A stretch of 64,000 bases of DNA from Streptantibioticus ferralitis. Its GTDB lineage: Bacteria; Actinomycetota; Actinomycetes; Streptomycetales; Streptomycetaceae. Positions 39,909 to 49,633 of the stretch are shown here, piece by piece. A program made the translations under genes and the position numbers. The stretch is from the NCBI RefSeq assembly GCF_029223525.1, contig NZ_JARHTQ010000006.1, forward strand, positions 62,001-126,000, in the 5' to 3' direction. The notes beneath the pieces are model-generated. The model searched no databases, was not told where the DNA came from, and worked only from the letters and a program-made list of their open reading frames with translations. The stretch's first letter is position 1. Every line of letters begins with the position of its first letter.

Positions 39909-40733
39909 ATGAGGACTCCACGCCTGAGCGCGCTCCACATCTATCCCGTCAAGTCCGTCCGCGGGCTGAACCCCGGCGAGGCGGCCGTCGAGCCGTGGGG
40001 GCTCGCCGGGGACCGCCGGTGGCTGGTGGTGGACGGCACGGGCCGGTTCCTCACCCAGCGGCAGTCGTCGCGCCTGGCGCTGATCCACGCCGAAACACTG
40101 CAGGACGGCGGGATACGGGTGAGCGCACCCGGCATGCCGCCGCTGTCGGTCGCCGTACCCGAACCGGTCGGCACCACCACGGTGCAGATCTGGCGCGACA
40201 AGGTGGAGGCGGTGCCTGCCGGGCGAGAGGCGGGCGCATGGTTCAGCGCGTTCCTGGACGACGAGGCGGCGCTGGTGCACCTCGACGATCCGGCGCGCCG
40301 CCGCCCGATCGATCCCGAGTACGCGCTGCCCGGTGAGACGGTGAGCTTCGCGGACGGCTATCCGCTGCTGCTTACTTCCACCGCGTCCCTGGACGCCCTC
40401 AACACCCTCATAGCCGAGGGCGGGTACCCCGAGGAGGGGCCGCTGCCGATGAACCGGTTCCGGCCGAACGCCGTCGTGACCGGGACCGAGGCCTGGGCGG
40501 AGGACGGCTGGCGCCGGGTCCGGATCGGCGAGGTCTCCTTCCGCGTCGTCAAGCCGTGCTCCCGCTGCATCATCACCACCACCGACCAGCAGACCACGGA
40601 GCGGGGCCGGGAACCGCTGCGCACGCTGGCCAAACACCGCCGGTTCGGCGACAAGTTGGTCTTCGGACAGAACCTCATTCCGGAGAACCGCGGAACCGTT
40701 CGGGTCGATGACCCGTTCTCGGTGCTGGAGTAG
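39909..40733 (+). CDS. MOSC domain-containing protein
   Basis: A 274-aa protein with the N-terminal MOSC_N beta barrel (LHIYPVKSVRGLNPGEAAVE) and a MOSC domain with FRPNAVVTG and KPCSRCIITTTDQ. The conserved cysteine there is the molybdenum ligand in mARC-type amidoxime reductases. Such proteins reduce N-hydroxylated compounds or transfer sulfur to molybdenum cofactor. It is single and starts at ATG 39909. Confidence 0.9.
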   Translation: MRTPRLSALHIYPVKSVRGLNPGEAAVEPWGLAGDRRWLVVDGTGRFLTQRQSSRLALIHAETLQDGGIRVSAPGMPPLSVAVPEPVGTTTVQIWRDKVEAVPAGREAGAWFSAFLDDEAALVHLDDPARRRPIDPEYALPGETVSFADGYPLLLTSTASLDALNTLIAEGGYPEEGPLPMNRFRPNAVVTGTEAWAEDGWRRVRIGEVSFRVVKPCSRCIITTTDQQTTERGREPLRTLAKHRRFGDKLVFGQNLIPENRGTVRVDDPFSVLE

Positions 40734-40853
40734 CGCGTCAAGGCGGCGCTGTGGCCACGCCCCTTAGTGGGGTGTTTCGGCTGACTTCCGGCCCGCCCCG
40801 CGCGTACGCCGTGCCGTGTGCGGTACTTGGACGTGCGAAGGGGGTGTGGTGCG

Positions 40854-41456
40854 ATGCGACCGATTCCGGGATTGTGGCGTTGGCGGCGCAACCAGCTGCG
40901 GCGCCGCAGCGATGTGATCGAGGCGTGGGCGAGCCTCGTCACCGTGGGTCTGGTGGTGATCGGGGCGCCCGTGGCCGGGTTGGCGGCGGGCAAGAGCGTC
41001 GGCTCGGACCTTCAGCGGACCATGCAGCGGCAGCGGGCCGAACGGCACCGGACGACCGCGCGTGTGATCAACATCGACCGGCACCCCGCTCCGGTGGCCG
41101 ACTCCGAGGCCGCGCACGGCCAGGACGGCACCCGCGTCGCGCTGGTGCGCTGGCGGACCCCGGACGGATCGTCGCGCACCGGAGTGGTGAGGATCGAGGC
41201 ACGGCATGCGGTGGGCGATCCGCTGGCGGTGTGGACCGACCGGCGCGGTCGGCTCACCGAGCGGCCGCTGGACGCGTCGACGGCGACCACCAACGCGGTG
41301 GCCGCGGGCTTCGGCGTGGGCGGCGCGGCGGCGGCACTCGCCTGCGGGGCCCGGCAGTTGCTGGGCTGGCGGATCATGCGCCGGCGGCTGGCGGACTGGG
41401 CACGTGAGTGGGCCCGGGTGAGCGAGGACTGGGGACGGGCGGGTGCGGGCGGCTGA
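40854..41456 (+). CDS. Rv1733c-like membrane protein
   Basis: A 200-aa protein with two transmembrane helices, one at ~25-50 (ASLVTVGLVVIGAPVAGLAA) and one at ~155-175, flanking an extracytoplasmic domain (RVALVRWRTPDGSSRTGVVR, GDPLAVWTDRRGRLTERPL). This is the pattern of the mycobacterial Rv1733c family, of unknown function and very frequent in Streptomyces. Start at ATG 40854 with AAGGGGG upstream. Confidence 0.83.
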   Translation: MRPIPGLWRWRRNQLRRRSDVIEAWASLVTVGLVVIGAPVAGLAAGKSVGSDLQRTMQRQRAERHRTTARVINIDRHPAPVADSEAAHGQDGTRVALVRWRTPDGSSRTGVVRIEARHAVGDPLAVWTDRRGRLTERPLDASTATTNAVAAGFGVGGAAAALACGARQLLGWRIMRRRLADWAREWARVSEDWGRAGAGG

Positions 41457-41659
41457 CCCGGCGGCGAACGTCGGCATCATCACACCTGTCGCGACAGCGG
41501 CGGCGGCCGATCGGGCAGGGGTGATTGTCCGCCCGAACTCCCCCAACTGTGCTTATTCCCAAGCCTCTCACGTGCGTTGGTCCGCTTGGCGCACGCTACG
41601 GTGGAGCACCGGTCGCAGGGACGGGTCCCAAGGCAAGAGGTGGGGGGCAGAACAGCACC

Positions 41660-44116
41660 ATGGCACAGGGCGTGGCTCAGGTGACGCACACCAGCACGTC
41701 GCGGTGGCGGCGCCGCACCGGCGAGTACGAAACCCTCGCCGCGGCCCTGGAGGCGGCGGGCGACGGCGATGTCGTCGCGATCACTCCGGGCACCTACCGG
41801 GAGAACCTGGTCGTCCAGCGGGCGGTGACGCTGCGCGGCGCCGAGGGCCCCGGCTCGGTGCGGATCGCTCCACCCGGTGGTGTCGCGCTGACCGTTCGTG
41901 CTTCCGCCACCGTGCAGGACCTGCACATCGAGGGCCAGGACACCTCCGCCCCCGCGCTGCTCGTCGAGGGGTCTGCCCCCGAACTGCAGAGCCTGCGGGT
42001 GATCACCCGCTCCGCGGTCGGGATAGAGGTGCGCGACAGCGCGCGCCCGACCGTACGCCGCTGCACGGTCGACAACCCGGCCGGGCTCGGAGTGAGCGTG
42101 CTCGACGGCTCCGGCGGGGTGTTCGAGGAGTGCGAGGTCATAGCGGCGGGGCAGTCGGGGTTCGCGGTACGCGGCGGTGCCGCACCGCGCCTGGAGCGGT
42201 GCCGCATCCACCACGCGACCGGCGCGGGCCTGACCGTGACCGGTGACGGCACCAGCGCGGAGGCCGTCGGCTGCGAGGTCTACGAGATCAAGGGCACCGG
42301 AGTCCAGGTCGCCTCGCGCGCCACCGGGCACCTCACCGACTGCCAGGTGCACCGCACCACCGGCGACGGGGTGACCCTGGACACCGACGCGGTACTGACC
42401 ATGTCCGACTGCGACGTCCACGACGTGCCGGAGAACGCGATCGACCTGCGCTCCCGTTCGGTCCTCACGCTGACCCGTTCCACCGTGCGGCAGTTCGGCC
42501 GCAACGGCCTGTCGGTCTGGGACCCGGGCACCCGGGCCGACGCCAACCGGTGCGAGATCCACGACAGCACCGGCGACTATCCGGCCGTCTGGATCAGCGA
42601 CGGAGCCGCTGCCGTCTTCGAGTCCTGCCGGGTGCGCGAGGTACCGGACGCGCTGTTCGTCCTGGACCGCGGTTCACGCGCCGATGTTGTCGACAGTGAC
42701 ATCTCACAGGTCCGCAACACCGCGGTGTCGGTGAGCGACGGCGCGACGGTCCAGCTCGACGACTGCCGGATCCGCGATGCCGCCACCGGCGCCTGGTTCC
42801 GTGACCACGGCAGCGGGGGCACACTCGCCGCGTGCACCATCGACGCGACCGCGACCGGTGTCATCGTCACCAAGGGCGCCGATCCCGCCATCGAGCGGTG
42901 CACGGTGGAGAACCCCACCGAGTCCGGGTTCTACGTCTCGGCGGGCGGCCGCGGCACCTTCACCGGCTGCACCGTCACCGGCAGCCGGGGCTACGGGTTC
43001 CACATCATCGACGGCTGCCGGTCCACCGTGAGCCGGTGCCGCACCGAGCGCTGCGCCCGAGGCGGGTACGAGTTCTCCGAGGCGGGCCCCATCGTCGAGG
43101 GATGCACCAGCGACGAGAGCGCGGAGCGCCGCGCGGCCCCGGACGCCGCCGCGGGCAACGCCGACGGCCTCCCCCCGCACCCCGCCACACCCCCGACCAC
43201 CGCGCGTGCCACGACCGTACGCAGCTACGGCCTGCTCGGCGGCGTGCCCGAACCGCGTGCGGCGGAACCAGCCACAACGCCGCCGCCCGTGCAGCCGACG
43301 ACCAGCCGCTCCTCGGACGACGTCCTCGGTGAACTCGACGCGCTGGTCGGCCTGGAGAACGTCAAACGGGAGGTGCGGGCGCTCATCGACCTGATCGCGG
43401 TCGGCCGCCGCCGCCAGGAGGCCGGGCTCAAGGCCCCCTCGCTCCGCCGCCATCTGGTCTTCACCGGCTCCCCCGGCACCGGCAAGACCACGGTCGCCCG
43501 GTTGTACGGAGAGATCCTCGCCGCGCTCGGGGTGCTGGACACCGGTCATCTCGTGGAGGTCTCCCGGGTCGATCTGGTCGGCGAGCACATCGGGTCGACC
43601 GCCATCCGCACCCAGGAGGCATTCGAGCGGGCGCGCGGCGGTGTGCTGTTCATCGACGAGGCGTACGCCCTCGCGCCGGAGGACTCCGGACGCGACTTCG
43701 GCCGCGAGGCGATCGACACCCTGGTGAAGCTGATGGAGGACCACCGTGACGCGGTGGTGGTGATCGTCGCGGGGTACACCGCGGAGATGGAGCGATTCAT
43801 GGCCTCCAACCCCGGCGTGGCGTCGCGCTTCTCGCGCACCATCGCCTTCGGTGACTACACCCCCGAGGAACTGCTGCAAATCGTCGGATCGCAGGCGGAC
43901 GAGCACGAGTACCGGCTCGGCGGGGGTACCGACGAGGCACTGCTGAAGTACTTCACCGCACTGCCCAAGGGGCCGACGTTCGGCAACGGCCGCACCGCCC
44001 GGCTGACCTTCGAGGCGATGGTCGAGCGGCACGCCGGACGTGTGGCGCAGCTCGCCGCCCCGACCCATGACGACCTGCAGCTCCTCTACGCGGAAGATCT
44101 CCCGGAACTGCCCTGA
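41660..44116 (+). CDS. Right-handed beta-helix / AAA+ ATPase fusion
   Basis: An 818-aa protein. Residues ~20-475 are about 18 turns of a parallel beta-helix of the pectate-lyase type; each ~22-residue turn has a CxV / DxG pattern, starting with [21 protein letters not shown] Pro/Thr linker follows. Residues ~530-818 are an AAA+ domain of the CbbX/SpoVK/EccA class: [11 protein letters not shown], Walker [10 protein letters not shown], Walker [12 protein letters not shown], and RFSRTIAF as arginine finger. EccA-type ATPases act on ESX type VII secretion, so a role with an ESX-like substrate is possible. ATG 41660. Confidence 0.9.
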   Translation: MAQGVAQVTHTSTSRWRRRTGEYETLAAALEAAGDGDVVAITPGTYRENLVVQRAVTLRGAEGPGSVRIAPPGGVALTVRASATVQDLHIEGQDTSAPALLVEGSAPELQSLRVITRSAVGIEVRDSARPTVRRCTVDNPAGLGVSVLDGSGGVFEECEVIAAGQSGFAVRGGAAPRLERCRIHHATGAGLTVTGDGTSAEAVGCEVYEIKGTGVQVASRATGHLTDCQVHRTTGDGVTLDTDAVLTMSDCDVHDVPENAIDLRSRSVLTLTRSTVRQFGRNGLSVWDPGTRADANRCEIHDSTGDYPAVWISDGAAAVFESCRVREVPDALFVLDRGSRADVVDSDISQVRNTAVSVSDGATVQLDDCRIRDAATGAWFRDHGSGGTLAACTIDATATGVIVTKGADPAIERCTVENPTESGFYVSAGGRGTFTGCTVTGSRGYGFHIIDGCRSTVSRCRTERCARGGYEFSEAGPIVEGCTSDESAERRAAPDAAAGNADGLPPHPATPPTTARATTVRSYGLLGGVPEPRAAEPATTPPPVQPTTSRSSDDVLGELDALVGLENVKREVRALIDLIAVGRRRQEAGLKAPSLRRHLVFTGSPGTGKTTVARLYGEILAALGVLDTGHLVEVSRVDLVGEHIGSTAIRTQEAFERARGGVLFIDEAYALAPEDSGRDFGREAIDTLVKLMEDHRDAVVVIVAGYTAEMERFMASNPGVASRFSRTIAFGDYTPEELLQIVGSQADEHEYRLGGGTDEALLKYFTALPKGPTFGNGRTARLTFEAMVERHAGRVAQLAAPTHDDLQLLYAEDLPELP

Positions 44117-44194
44117 GCCCGGTACCGGCCACGTGCGAAGATGGCCCTGGCAGGGCGGCGGAACAGCAGGTCAAGGAAAGGGACGGGGGAACAG

Positions 44195-45064
44195 GTGGGC
44201 GACAATCAGAACCTCCTGGCCGAGCAGCGGCGCGCCCTGATCCTCGACGAGGTCAGGCGGCGCGGCGGCGTCCGGGTCAATGAGCTGACCCGGAAACTCA
44301 ACGTCTCGGACATGACCGTGCGCCGTGATCTCGACGCGCTGGCCCACCAGGGCGTGGTGGAGAAGGTGCACGGAGGCGCGGTCCCGGTCGCCGAGGCGAG
44401 CACCCATGAACCGGGTTTCGAGGCGAAGTCCAGCCTGGAGCAGGGTGCCAAAGAGGCCATCGCCCGAGCGGCGGCCGCCATGGTGGTGCCGGGCAGCGCG
44501 ATCGCCCTGTCCGGCGGCACGACCACGTACGCGCTGGCGCACCATCTGCTGGACGTGCCGGATCTGACCGTGGTGACGAATTCGGTGCGGGTGGCGGATG
44601 TCTTCCACGCCGGTCAGCGCCGCGGCGGGGTGAGCGCCCAGTCCGCCGCGCGGGCCGGTGCCGCGACGGTGGTCCTGACCGGCGGGGTCCGCACACCGTC
44701 GGACTCGCTGGTGGGGCCGGTCGCGGACCGGGCGATCCGCTCGCTCCACTTCGACGTGCTGTTCCTGGGTGTGCACGGTTTGTCGGTGGAGGCGGGCCTG
44801 TCCACGCCCAATCTGGCGGAGGCCGAGACCAACCGGCAGTTCGTACGCTCGGCGCGCCGGGTCGTGGTGATCGCGGACCACACCAAGTGGGGCACGGTGG
44901 GACTGAGTTCGTTCGCCACCTTGGAGGAGGTCGACACCCTGGTGACGGACGCCGGTATACCGCAGGTGCTGCGCGCGGAGATCTCCGAGCATCTGGCGGA
45001 CCTGGTGGTCGCGGGCGAACCGGACGCACCGGGTCCGGCACCGGACGAGCCCGCAGACATGTAA
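44195..45064 (+). CDS. DeoR/GlpR-family transcriptional regulator
   Basis: A 289-aa repressor. The N-terminal helix-turn-helix is VRVNELTRKLNVSDMTVRRD, with HGGAV ending the DNA-binding unit. The sugar-phosphate sensing domain follows: IALSGGTTTYALAHHL, VVTNSVRVAD, GVHGLSVEAGLSTPN and VIADHTKWG. GTG at 44195 with GGGGGA 5 nt before. No sugar catabolic gene is adjacent, so the target is elsewhere. Confidence 0.92.
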   Translation: MGDNQNLLAEQRRALILDEVRRRGGVRVNELTRKLNVSDMTVRRDLDALAHQGVVEKVHGGAVPVAEASTHEPGFEAKSSLEQGAKEAIARAAAAMVVPGSAIALSGGTTTYALAHHLLDVPDLTVVTNSVRVADVFHAGQRRGGVSAQSAARAGAATVVLTGGVRTPSDSLVGPVADRAIRSLHFDVLFLGVHGLSVEAGLSTPNLAEAETNRQFVRSARRVVVIADHTKWGTVGLSSFATLEEVDTLVTDAGIPQVLRAEISEHLADLVVAGEPDAPGPAPDEPADM

Positions 45065-45119
45065 TTGTGCGTCAGGTATCGTACGGCGCCAACGCCCGCT
45101 TCCCTCCCGGAGGTACCGC

Positions 45120-45602
45120 ATGGCGCGCCGACTCCGCCCCGTCGGGCTCGACTTCATCACCTCGGCTCAGGTGCGACAGGTCTTCGCAGCCGGTATCGCC
45201 GCCGAACCCCCGGCGGTTTACCAGGCGTTGGCGGCCGACACCGAGGGCTGGACGGCCTGGTACCGGGCGGTGGTCTCCGCCCGGCCCACCGACGGCGGGC
45301 GCGAGATCGGGCTGATGGGCGGCGTCCGCTTCACCGAGACCGTGCTGGCGGCGGAACAGGACGAGCGGTACGTGTACCGCGTCGACGAGACGAATGTGCC
45401 TGGCGTCGACGCCCTGGCCGAGGAGTGGCGGATCACACCGCTGTCCTCCGGCGGCACCCGCGTCCAGTGGACCTTCGCCGCAGACGCACCCGCGTCGGTA
45501 CGCGTCCTGCTGCGGTACGCGCGCCCCGGACTCGGCCATGCCTTCCGGGACGCCGTGCACACCCTCGACCGGAGGCTGACCACCATGCGCAGCACGGCCT
45601 GA
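45120..45602 (+). CDS. SRPBCC (START-like) family protein
   Basis: A 160-aa polyketide-cyclase/START-like fold protein. VRQVFAAGIAAEPPAVYQAL and TEGWTAWYRAV form the first helix and strand, EEWRITPLSSGGTRVQWTF the central sheet and LDRRLTTMRSTA the end of the long C-terminal helix. These bind small lipophilic ligands; no catalytic role can be assigned. GGAGG lies 6 nt before ATG 45120. Confidence 0.85.
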   Translation: MARRLRPVGLDFITSAQVRQVFAAGIAAEPPAVYQALAADTEGWTAWYRAVVSARPTDGGREIGLMGGVRFTETVLAAEQDERYVYRVDETNVPGVDALAEEWRITPLSSGGTRVQWTFAADAPASVRVLLRYARPGLGHAFRDAVHTLDRRLTTMRSTA

Positions 45603-45624
45603 ACCCCTTCGCGGGCCTGCCGCC

Positions 45625-46944
45625 CTACCGGTATTCGGCGAGACGTGGCCGTACTCCCGCCAGCACCAGCACCGCCGCGCCGACCAGCGTCCCGACCGGG
45701 ATCGCGGGCCAGCCGTCCAGTGCACGGCCCGCGGCGGCCATCCGTGCCTCGAAGTCGGCGCGCCGGGTCTGCTCCAGCGCGTCAAGGCGGGTCGCGAAGT
45801 CCCAGTAGTCGAAGGCGACATGATCGCGTCCCACCTCGGTGAGGACCACCGCCGCGTCATCGAGCCGCCCGGCGGCGAGGAGTCCGCGCAGGGTCTGGTC
45901 ATCGGCGCGGAAGGCCGCCAGCGGCTTCAACACCGCCGCGTACTGTGGCAGTTCGGCCGCGCTGGTGCCGGGACCCGCGGTGAGCAGCCCGTCGAGGCGC
46001 CCCATCTGGGTGTTGTAGTCGTCGCGGTAGGCAGCGGCTGCACCGGGGGCCTGGACGAACCAGCGGCTCTGCGCGGCGGCCGCGTCAGCGGCGGTCGTAC
46101 GGGCCTCGGCCAGCCTCGACCACGGTCCAAGCCCCTCGGCGCCCGCGCGGTCGACCTCGCCCGCGCCCGCCAGCAGACCGGCCGTCCCGACCACCATGAC
46201 GGCCAGCACGGTCAGTGTGGCCACGGCGAGTGCCGGATTGACGCGTCGCCGGTACCGCAGGGCGAGATCGCGCTGCCACCACACCAGCACGCCCAGCGCA
46301 AGGACACCGAGGGCGCCCAGCACGACGGCGTCACGCCGCTCCCCGTCGCGGACCGAGCCGCGCAGATCGGCCGCCTGCCGTTGGTAGGTCTGGTTCAACG
46401 CATCCACTGCGGGGAGCAGTTGGTCGTGCATCACCGCGCCCGCCTGCGCGGAGAGGTTGACCGCCGAGGTCGGCGGATGACCCGCCGCCCGGTCGGCGTC
46501 CTGGTCGTCGGCGTACTCCGCCTGTCCGCTCAGCTCGTCGTACCGGCCCAGCGCGTCGAACACCTCCCGCACCCGTGCGCCCTGCGCGGGGTCGCCGCCG
46601 AGCTGCCGCACCAGCCCGCTGATCTCGGTGCGCCGCTGGTTGGCGGTGATCAGCGCCAACAGCCGGTTGCCGACCGGTACTTCGGGCTGGTCCACGGCGT
46701 GGCCCGGAATGAGTTCGTCGGCGCGCTCGGCGTCCAGGTCGGCCAGGGCGAAGTGGAGTTCCGCGGCGACGGCGGCCCGGCCCTCCACCGCTTCGCGCAG
46801 CGCGGCGGTACCGGTGCGCGCCGTGGAGAAGCCGAGCACGGCGGCGGCGCACAGGGCGCCGATGGCGAGCAGCGCTGCCACGGCCTGGACGATCAGTCGC
46901 ACCGGCCCGGTCAGCCGGGACGCGCGTCGTCGGCCATAGTTCAT
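45625..46944 (-). CDS. Four-helix membrane protein with periplasmic sensor-like domains
   Basis: A 439-aa protein with hydrophobic helices near residues 15-40, 205-225, 238-262 and 415-433, and two extracellular helical bundles between them (ELHFALADLDAERADELIPG; EARTTAADAAAAQSRWFVQA). The layout resembles the input half of bacterial sensor kinases or chemoreceptors, but no kinase or HAMP domain follows. Similar stand-alone proteins occur widely in Streptomyces; function unknown. Confidence 0.72.
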   Translation of the reverse strand: MNYGRRRASRLTGPVRLIVQAVAALLAIGALCAAAVLGFSTARTGTAALREAVEGRAAVAAELHFALADLDAERADELIPGHAVDQPEVPVGNRLLALITANQRRTEISGLVRQLGGDPAQGARVREVFDALGRYDELSGQAEYADDQDADRAAGHPPTSAVNLSAQAGAVMHDQLLPAVDALNQTYQRQAADLRGSVRDGERRDAVVLGALGVLALGVLVWWQRDLALRYRRRVNPALAVATLTVLAVMVVGTAGLLAGAGEVDRAGAEGLGPWSRLAEARTTAADAAAAQSRWFVQAPGAAAAYRDDYNTQMGRLDGLLTAGPGTSAAELPQYAAVLKPLAAFRADDQTLRGLLAAGRLDDAAVVLTEVGRDHVAFDYWDFATRLDALEQTRRADFEARMAAAGRALDGWPAIPVGTLVGAAVLVLAGVRPRLAEYR

Positions 46945-47040
46945 GCCGGGACGGTAGGAGCGCTTTCCGTACGGAGGGTGACGTTCCTGGGAGTTCCAGG
47001 TGACTCACCCGTCACGAAAGCGCTCCGAACCAGCGGGGGT

Positions 47041-48192
47041 TCAGCTCGGCCAGGCGCCGGTGGCCAGGAAGGTGTCGATCGCCGCCGCGTACGGGGTGAT
47101 GTCGAGGCTTTCGTTCGCCAGCCATTCGTCCGAGTAGTACTTGTCGAGGTAGCGGTCACCAGGATCGCACAGCAGCGTGACCACGCTTCCGGTGCGCCCC
47201 TCGGCCAGCATCTCGGCGACGATCCGCAGCGCGCCCCACAGTCCGGTACCGGTCGAACCGCCCGCCTTCCGGCCGATCGCCCGCTCCAGTGCCCGTACCG
47301 CCGCGATGGAGGCGGCGTCGGGCACCTTCATCATCCGGTCGATCGCGCCCGGTACGAAGCTCGGCTCCATCCGGGGACGGCCGATGCCCTCGATCCGGGA
47401 GCCGCGTTCACACGAGACGTCCGGGTCGCCGCTCAACCAGCCGTCGAAGAAGCAGGAGTTCTCCGGATCGGCGACGCACACTCTGGTGTCGTACTGCATG
47501 TAGTGGACATAGCGGGCGATGGTCGCCGAGGTGCCACCGGTGCCCGCGGTGGCCACGATCCAGACGGGTTCCGGATAGCGCTCCTTGCGCAGTTGCTGGT
47601 ACATCGATTCGGCGATGTTGTTGTTGCCGCGCCAGTCGGTGGCGCGCTCGGCGTAGGTGAACTGGTCCATGTAGTGGCCGCCGGTCTCCTTCGCGAGCCG
47701 CGCGGAGACCTCGTACATCGTGCGCGGGTCGTCCACCAGATGGCACCGGCCGCCATGGAACTCGATGAGCCGTTGCTTCTCACGGCTGGTGCTACGCGGC
47801 ATCACCGCGATGAACGGCACACCGGTCAGCTTGGCGAAGTACGCCTCGGACACCGCGGTGGATCCGCTGGACGCCTCGATGACCGGGCGGCCGGGCCGGA
47901 TCCAGCCGTTGCAGAGCCCGTACAGGAAGAGCGATCGCGCCAACCGGTGCTTCAGGCTGCCGGTGGGATGGGTGGACTCGTCCTTCAAGTACAGGTCGAT
48001 TCCCCAGTGTTCAGGGAGCGGGAAGCGCAGCAGATGAGTGTCGGCGCTGCGGTTGGCGTCGGCTTGGACTTGGCGGACGGCTTCTTTGAGCCAGATGCGG
48101 TATTGCTGATCGGAGCGGTCCACGTCCATCGTGGGAAGGGGCTGGTGGCTGCCGCTGGCACCACCGCTGTCGGCGTGTTCGACGGTGTCCAC
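47041..48192 (-). CDS. PLP-dependent cysteine synthase-fold protein (Cds1-like)
   Basis: A 383-aa beta-family PLP enzyme. The PLP lysine is Lys81 in [30 protein letters not shown] binds the substrate carboxylate and [15 protein letters not shown] the phosphate. Length and sequence fit the actinobacterial L-cysteine desulfhydrase/Cds1 group rather than CysK (~310 aa); the insert [19 protein letters not shown] is typical. GTG 48192 is preceded by GGAGG; the frame extends upstream without a better start. Confidence 0.85.
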   Translation of the reverse strand: MDTVEHADSGGASGSHQPLPTMDVDRSDQQYRIWLKEAVRQVQADANRSADTHLLRFPLPEHWGIDLYLKDESTHPTGSLKHRLARSLFLYGLCNGWIRPGRPVIEASSGSTAVSEAYFAKLTGVPFIAVMPRSTSREKQRLIEFHGGRCHLVDDPRTMYEVSARLAKETGGHYMDQFTYAERATDWRGNNNIAESMYQQLRKERYPEPVWIVATAGTGGTSATIARYVHYMQYDTRVCVADPENSCFFDGWLSGDPDVSCERGSRIEGIGRPRMEPSFVPGAIDRMMKVPDAASIAAVRALERAIGRKAGGSTGTGLWGALRIVAEMLAEGRTGSVVTLLCDPGDRYLDKYYSDEWLANESLDITPYAAAIDTFLATGAWPS

Positions 48193-48518
48193 TGGCGTCC
48201 GCCTCCCGCTGATAGCCGTCCCCGGCCGCACTGCCGGGCACTTGACGATCATAGGCAGCCGTCGGCCGACGAGCGCGCCACCGCTCATCGGCGCGGTGGC
48301 GCGGGACTGTCCGTGGCAAGTGCCATTTGAGGCGTACGGCGGCGAAATGGCGAGGGTCCGCACAGCGGGAGTTGCGGAATGCGCCCCCCGGGGCGAACCT
48401 GGTCACGCACACGGAGTACAGAATCAGTCACTCTGAGTGCTCCCGCACAGGCTTTCCCAATCGAGCGGGACGGGGCACGGTCCCGGAGGTCGGCCCCGCC
48501 GCGGAGGGAGTCGCAGCC
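48193..48518. promoter_or_regulatory. Divergent intergenic region
   Basis: 326 bp between the cysteine-synthase-like gene (leftward) and the ATPase gene (rightward), so it must carry promoters for both. A CACTC-T-GAGTG palindrome at 48429-48439 lies 80 bp before the ATPase start, just after TCAGT. I see no gene in it. Confidence 0.45.
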
Positions 48519-49058
48519 GTGATCACCACCCAGCACAGCCGGCAGTGCGCAGTACGGCTGGAAGCACTGCCCCATCGGATCGGACAGGTCCGCCGAATCG
48601 TTTCTGCACAGCTTCGGTACTGGGACCTGGAACCGCTCCTCGACACCACCCTGCTCGGCATCACCGAGCTACTTGCGAATGTGCACCGCCATGCCCAGCC
48701 CGATAAGCACTGCACCGTCGAGCTCTCCTTTGACCGGGACCGGCTGACCGTATCGGTCACTGACAACGATCCGCGCCCGCCGCTGATCGCCCTGCGGCGG
48801 GACGCGCTGGACACCTCGGGTCGCGGGCTGGTCATGCTCGCCGCGCTCAGCGACGGCTGGGGCACCCGCCCGAACGGCAACGGCGGCGGCAAGGTGGTGT
48901 GGTTCTCGCTCAGCAGAACCGACCCCCCGCCCAAGCCCGTGGCGGTCGCCGTCCGGGAGCCCGTCGCGGCACCGGTGCGCGCCGCGGTCGGCGTTCCCAC
49001 GCCGACGGTGATCTCGCTCGGCAAGCGAACGCTGCCGATCGCGGCCTCCCTCGCGTAG
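48519..49058 (+). CDS. Anti-sigma-type ATP-binding protein (HATPase)
   Basis: A 179-aa GHKL ATPase of the SpoIIAB/RsbW type. VRRIVSAQLRYWDLEPLLDT, the N box GITELLANVHRHAQ, DNDPRPP (G1) and GRGLVMLAALSDGWG (G2) are in order. Such proteins bind sigma factors or anti-sigma antagonists and phosphorylate the latter. A proline/valine-rich tail of ~45 residues (PPPKPVAVAVREPVAAPV) is extra. GTG at 48519 with GGAGGGAG 9 nt upstream; the frame extends back to 48327. Confidence 0.9.
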   Translation: MITTQHSRQCAVRLEALPHRIGQVRRIVSAQLRYWDLEPLLDTTLLGITELLANVHRHAQPDKHCTVELSFDRDRLTVSVTDNDPRPPLIALRRDALDTSGRGLVMLAALSDGWGTRPNGNGGGKVVWFSLSRTDPPPKPVAVAVREPVAAPVRAAVGVPTPTVISLGKRTLPIAASLA

Positions 49059-49633
49059 GCCTGCCCGGCGGATCTTGGTCCTCGGGGCGGTTGATCGTGC
49101 GACCGCCGCTGTGCGGCATCGTGGTCGCCCCGGATGCTCTGGTCGCTCTGGTCGCTCACCATCGCGGTGGCCTCGTTGCCGCCGCGACGGCGAAGGGGTC
49201 CACGGCGCGGGCCGGCGGTGCCGAACCGGCCTCACGGGCCCATCCGCCCGCCCCCGGGACGACGCAGCCACCACCGCGACTCCCGGCGCATCGACGGCAA
49301 ACACCGCAGCTCGCGACGCCGCGATCGCAAAGCCCGCCGGACAGGCCCTCGGCCCCGACATGTCGTGCAACCACCAGCTCGCTCCACCGCGGCACCACCC
49401 GCCATACCGGCGAGAAGCCCTACGGCGCGGACCGACGGTGCACAGCACCGCGGACGGCAGTGCGCGGCGTGAACCGGCGCTGCCGAACCGCCCGCGGCCC
49501 GGCGGAGAGCCTCGGACCGGCCCTGCGCCCCGAGCAGCACTCCCCCGGCCAGGACACCCGGCGTACCCGGCGGAAACCGCCGGGTACGCCGGCACGGCCG
49601 GGCCGGGGGATCCAGGGGGCAGCGGACCGCAGG
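49059..49633. other. Gene-free stretch before FtsX gene end
   Basis: About 575 bp of very GC-rich sequence with open frames on both strands but no ribosome site, domain or sensible codon bias. It could be eroded coding sequence. The only clear element is the terminator at 49558-49592. Confidence 0.5.
49558..49592 (-). terminator. Strong hairpin terminator of ABC operon
   Basis: Perfect 16-bp inverted repeat CCGGCGTACCCGGCGG with an AAA loop, starting 42 bp past the permease stop codon on the minus strand. No T-tract, as is common in Streptomyces. Confidence 0.85.

Noticed and set aside
49380-49450. HTGEKPY, the classic C2H2 zinc-finger linker, in a plus-strand frame
   Set aside because: No Cys2-His2 array surrounds it, the frame has no ribosome site, and it runs into the antisense of the permease gene; taken as chance.
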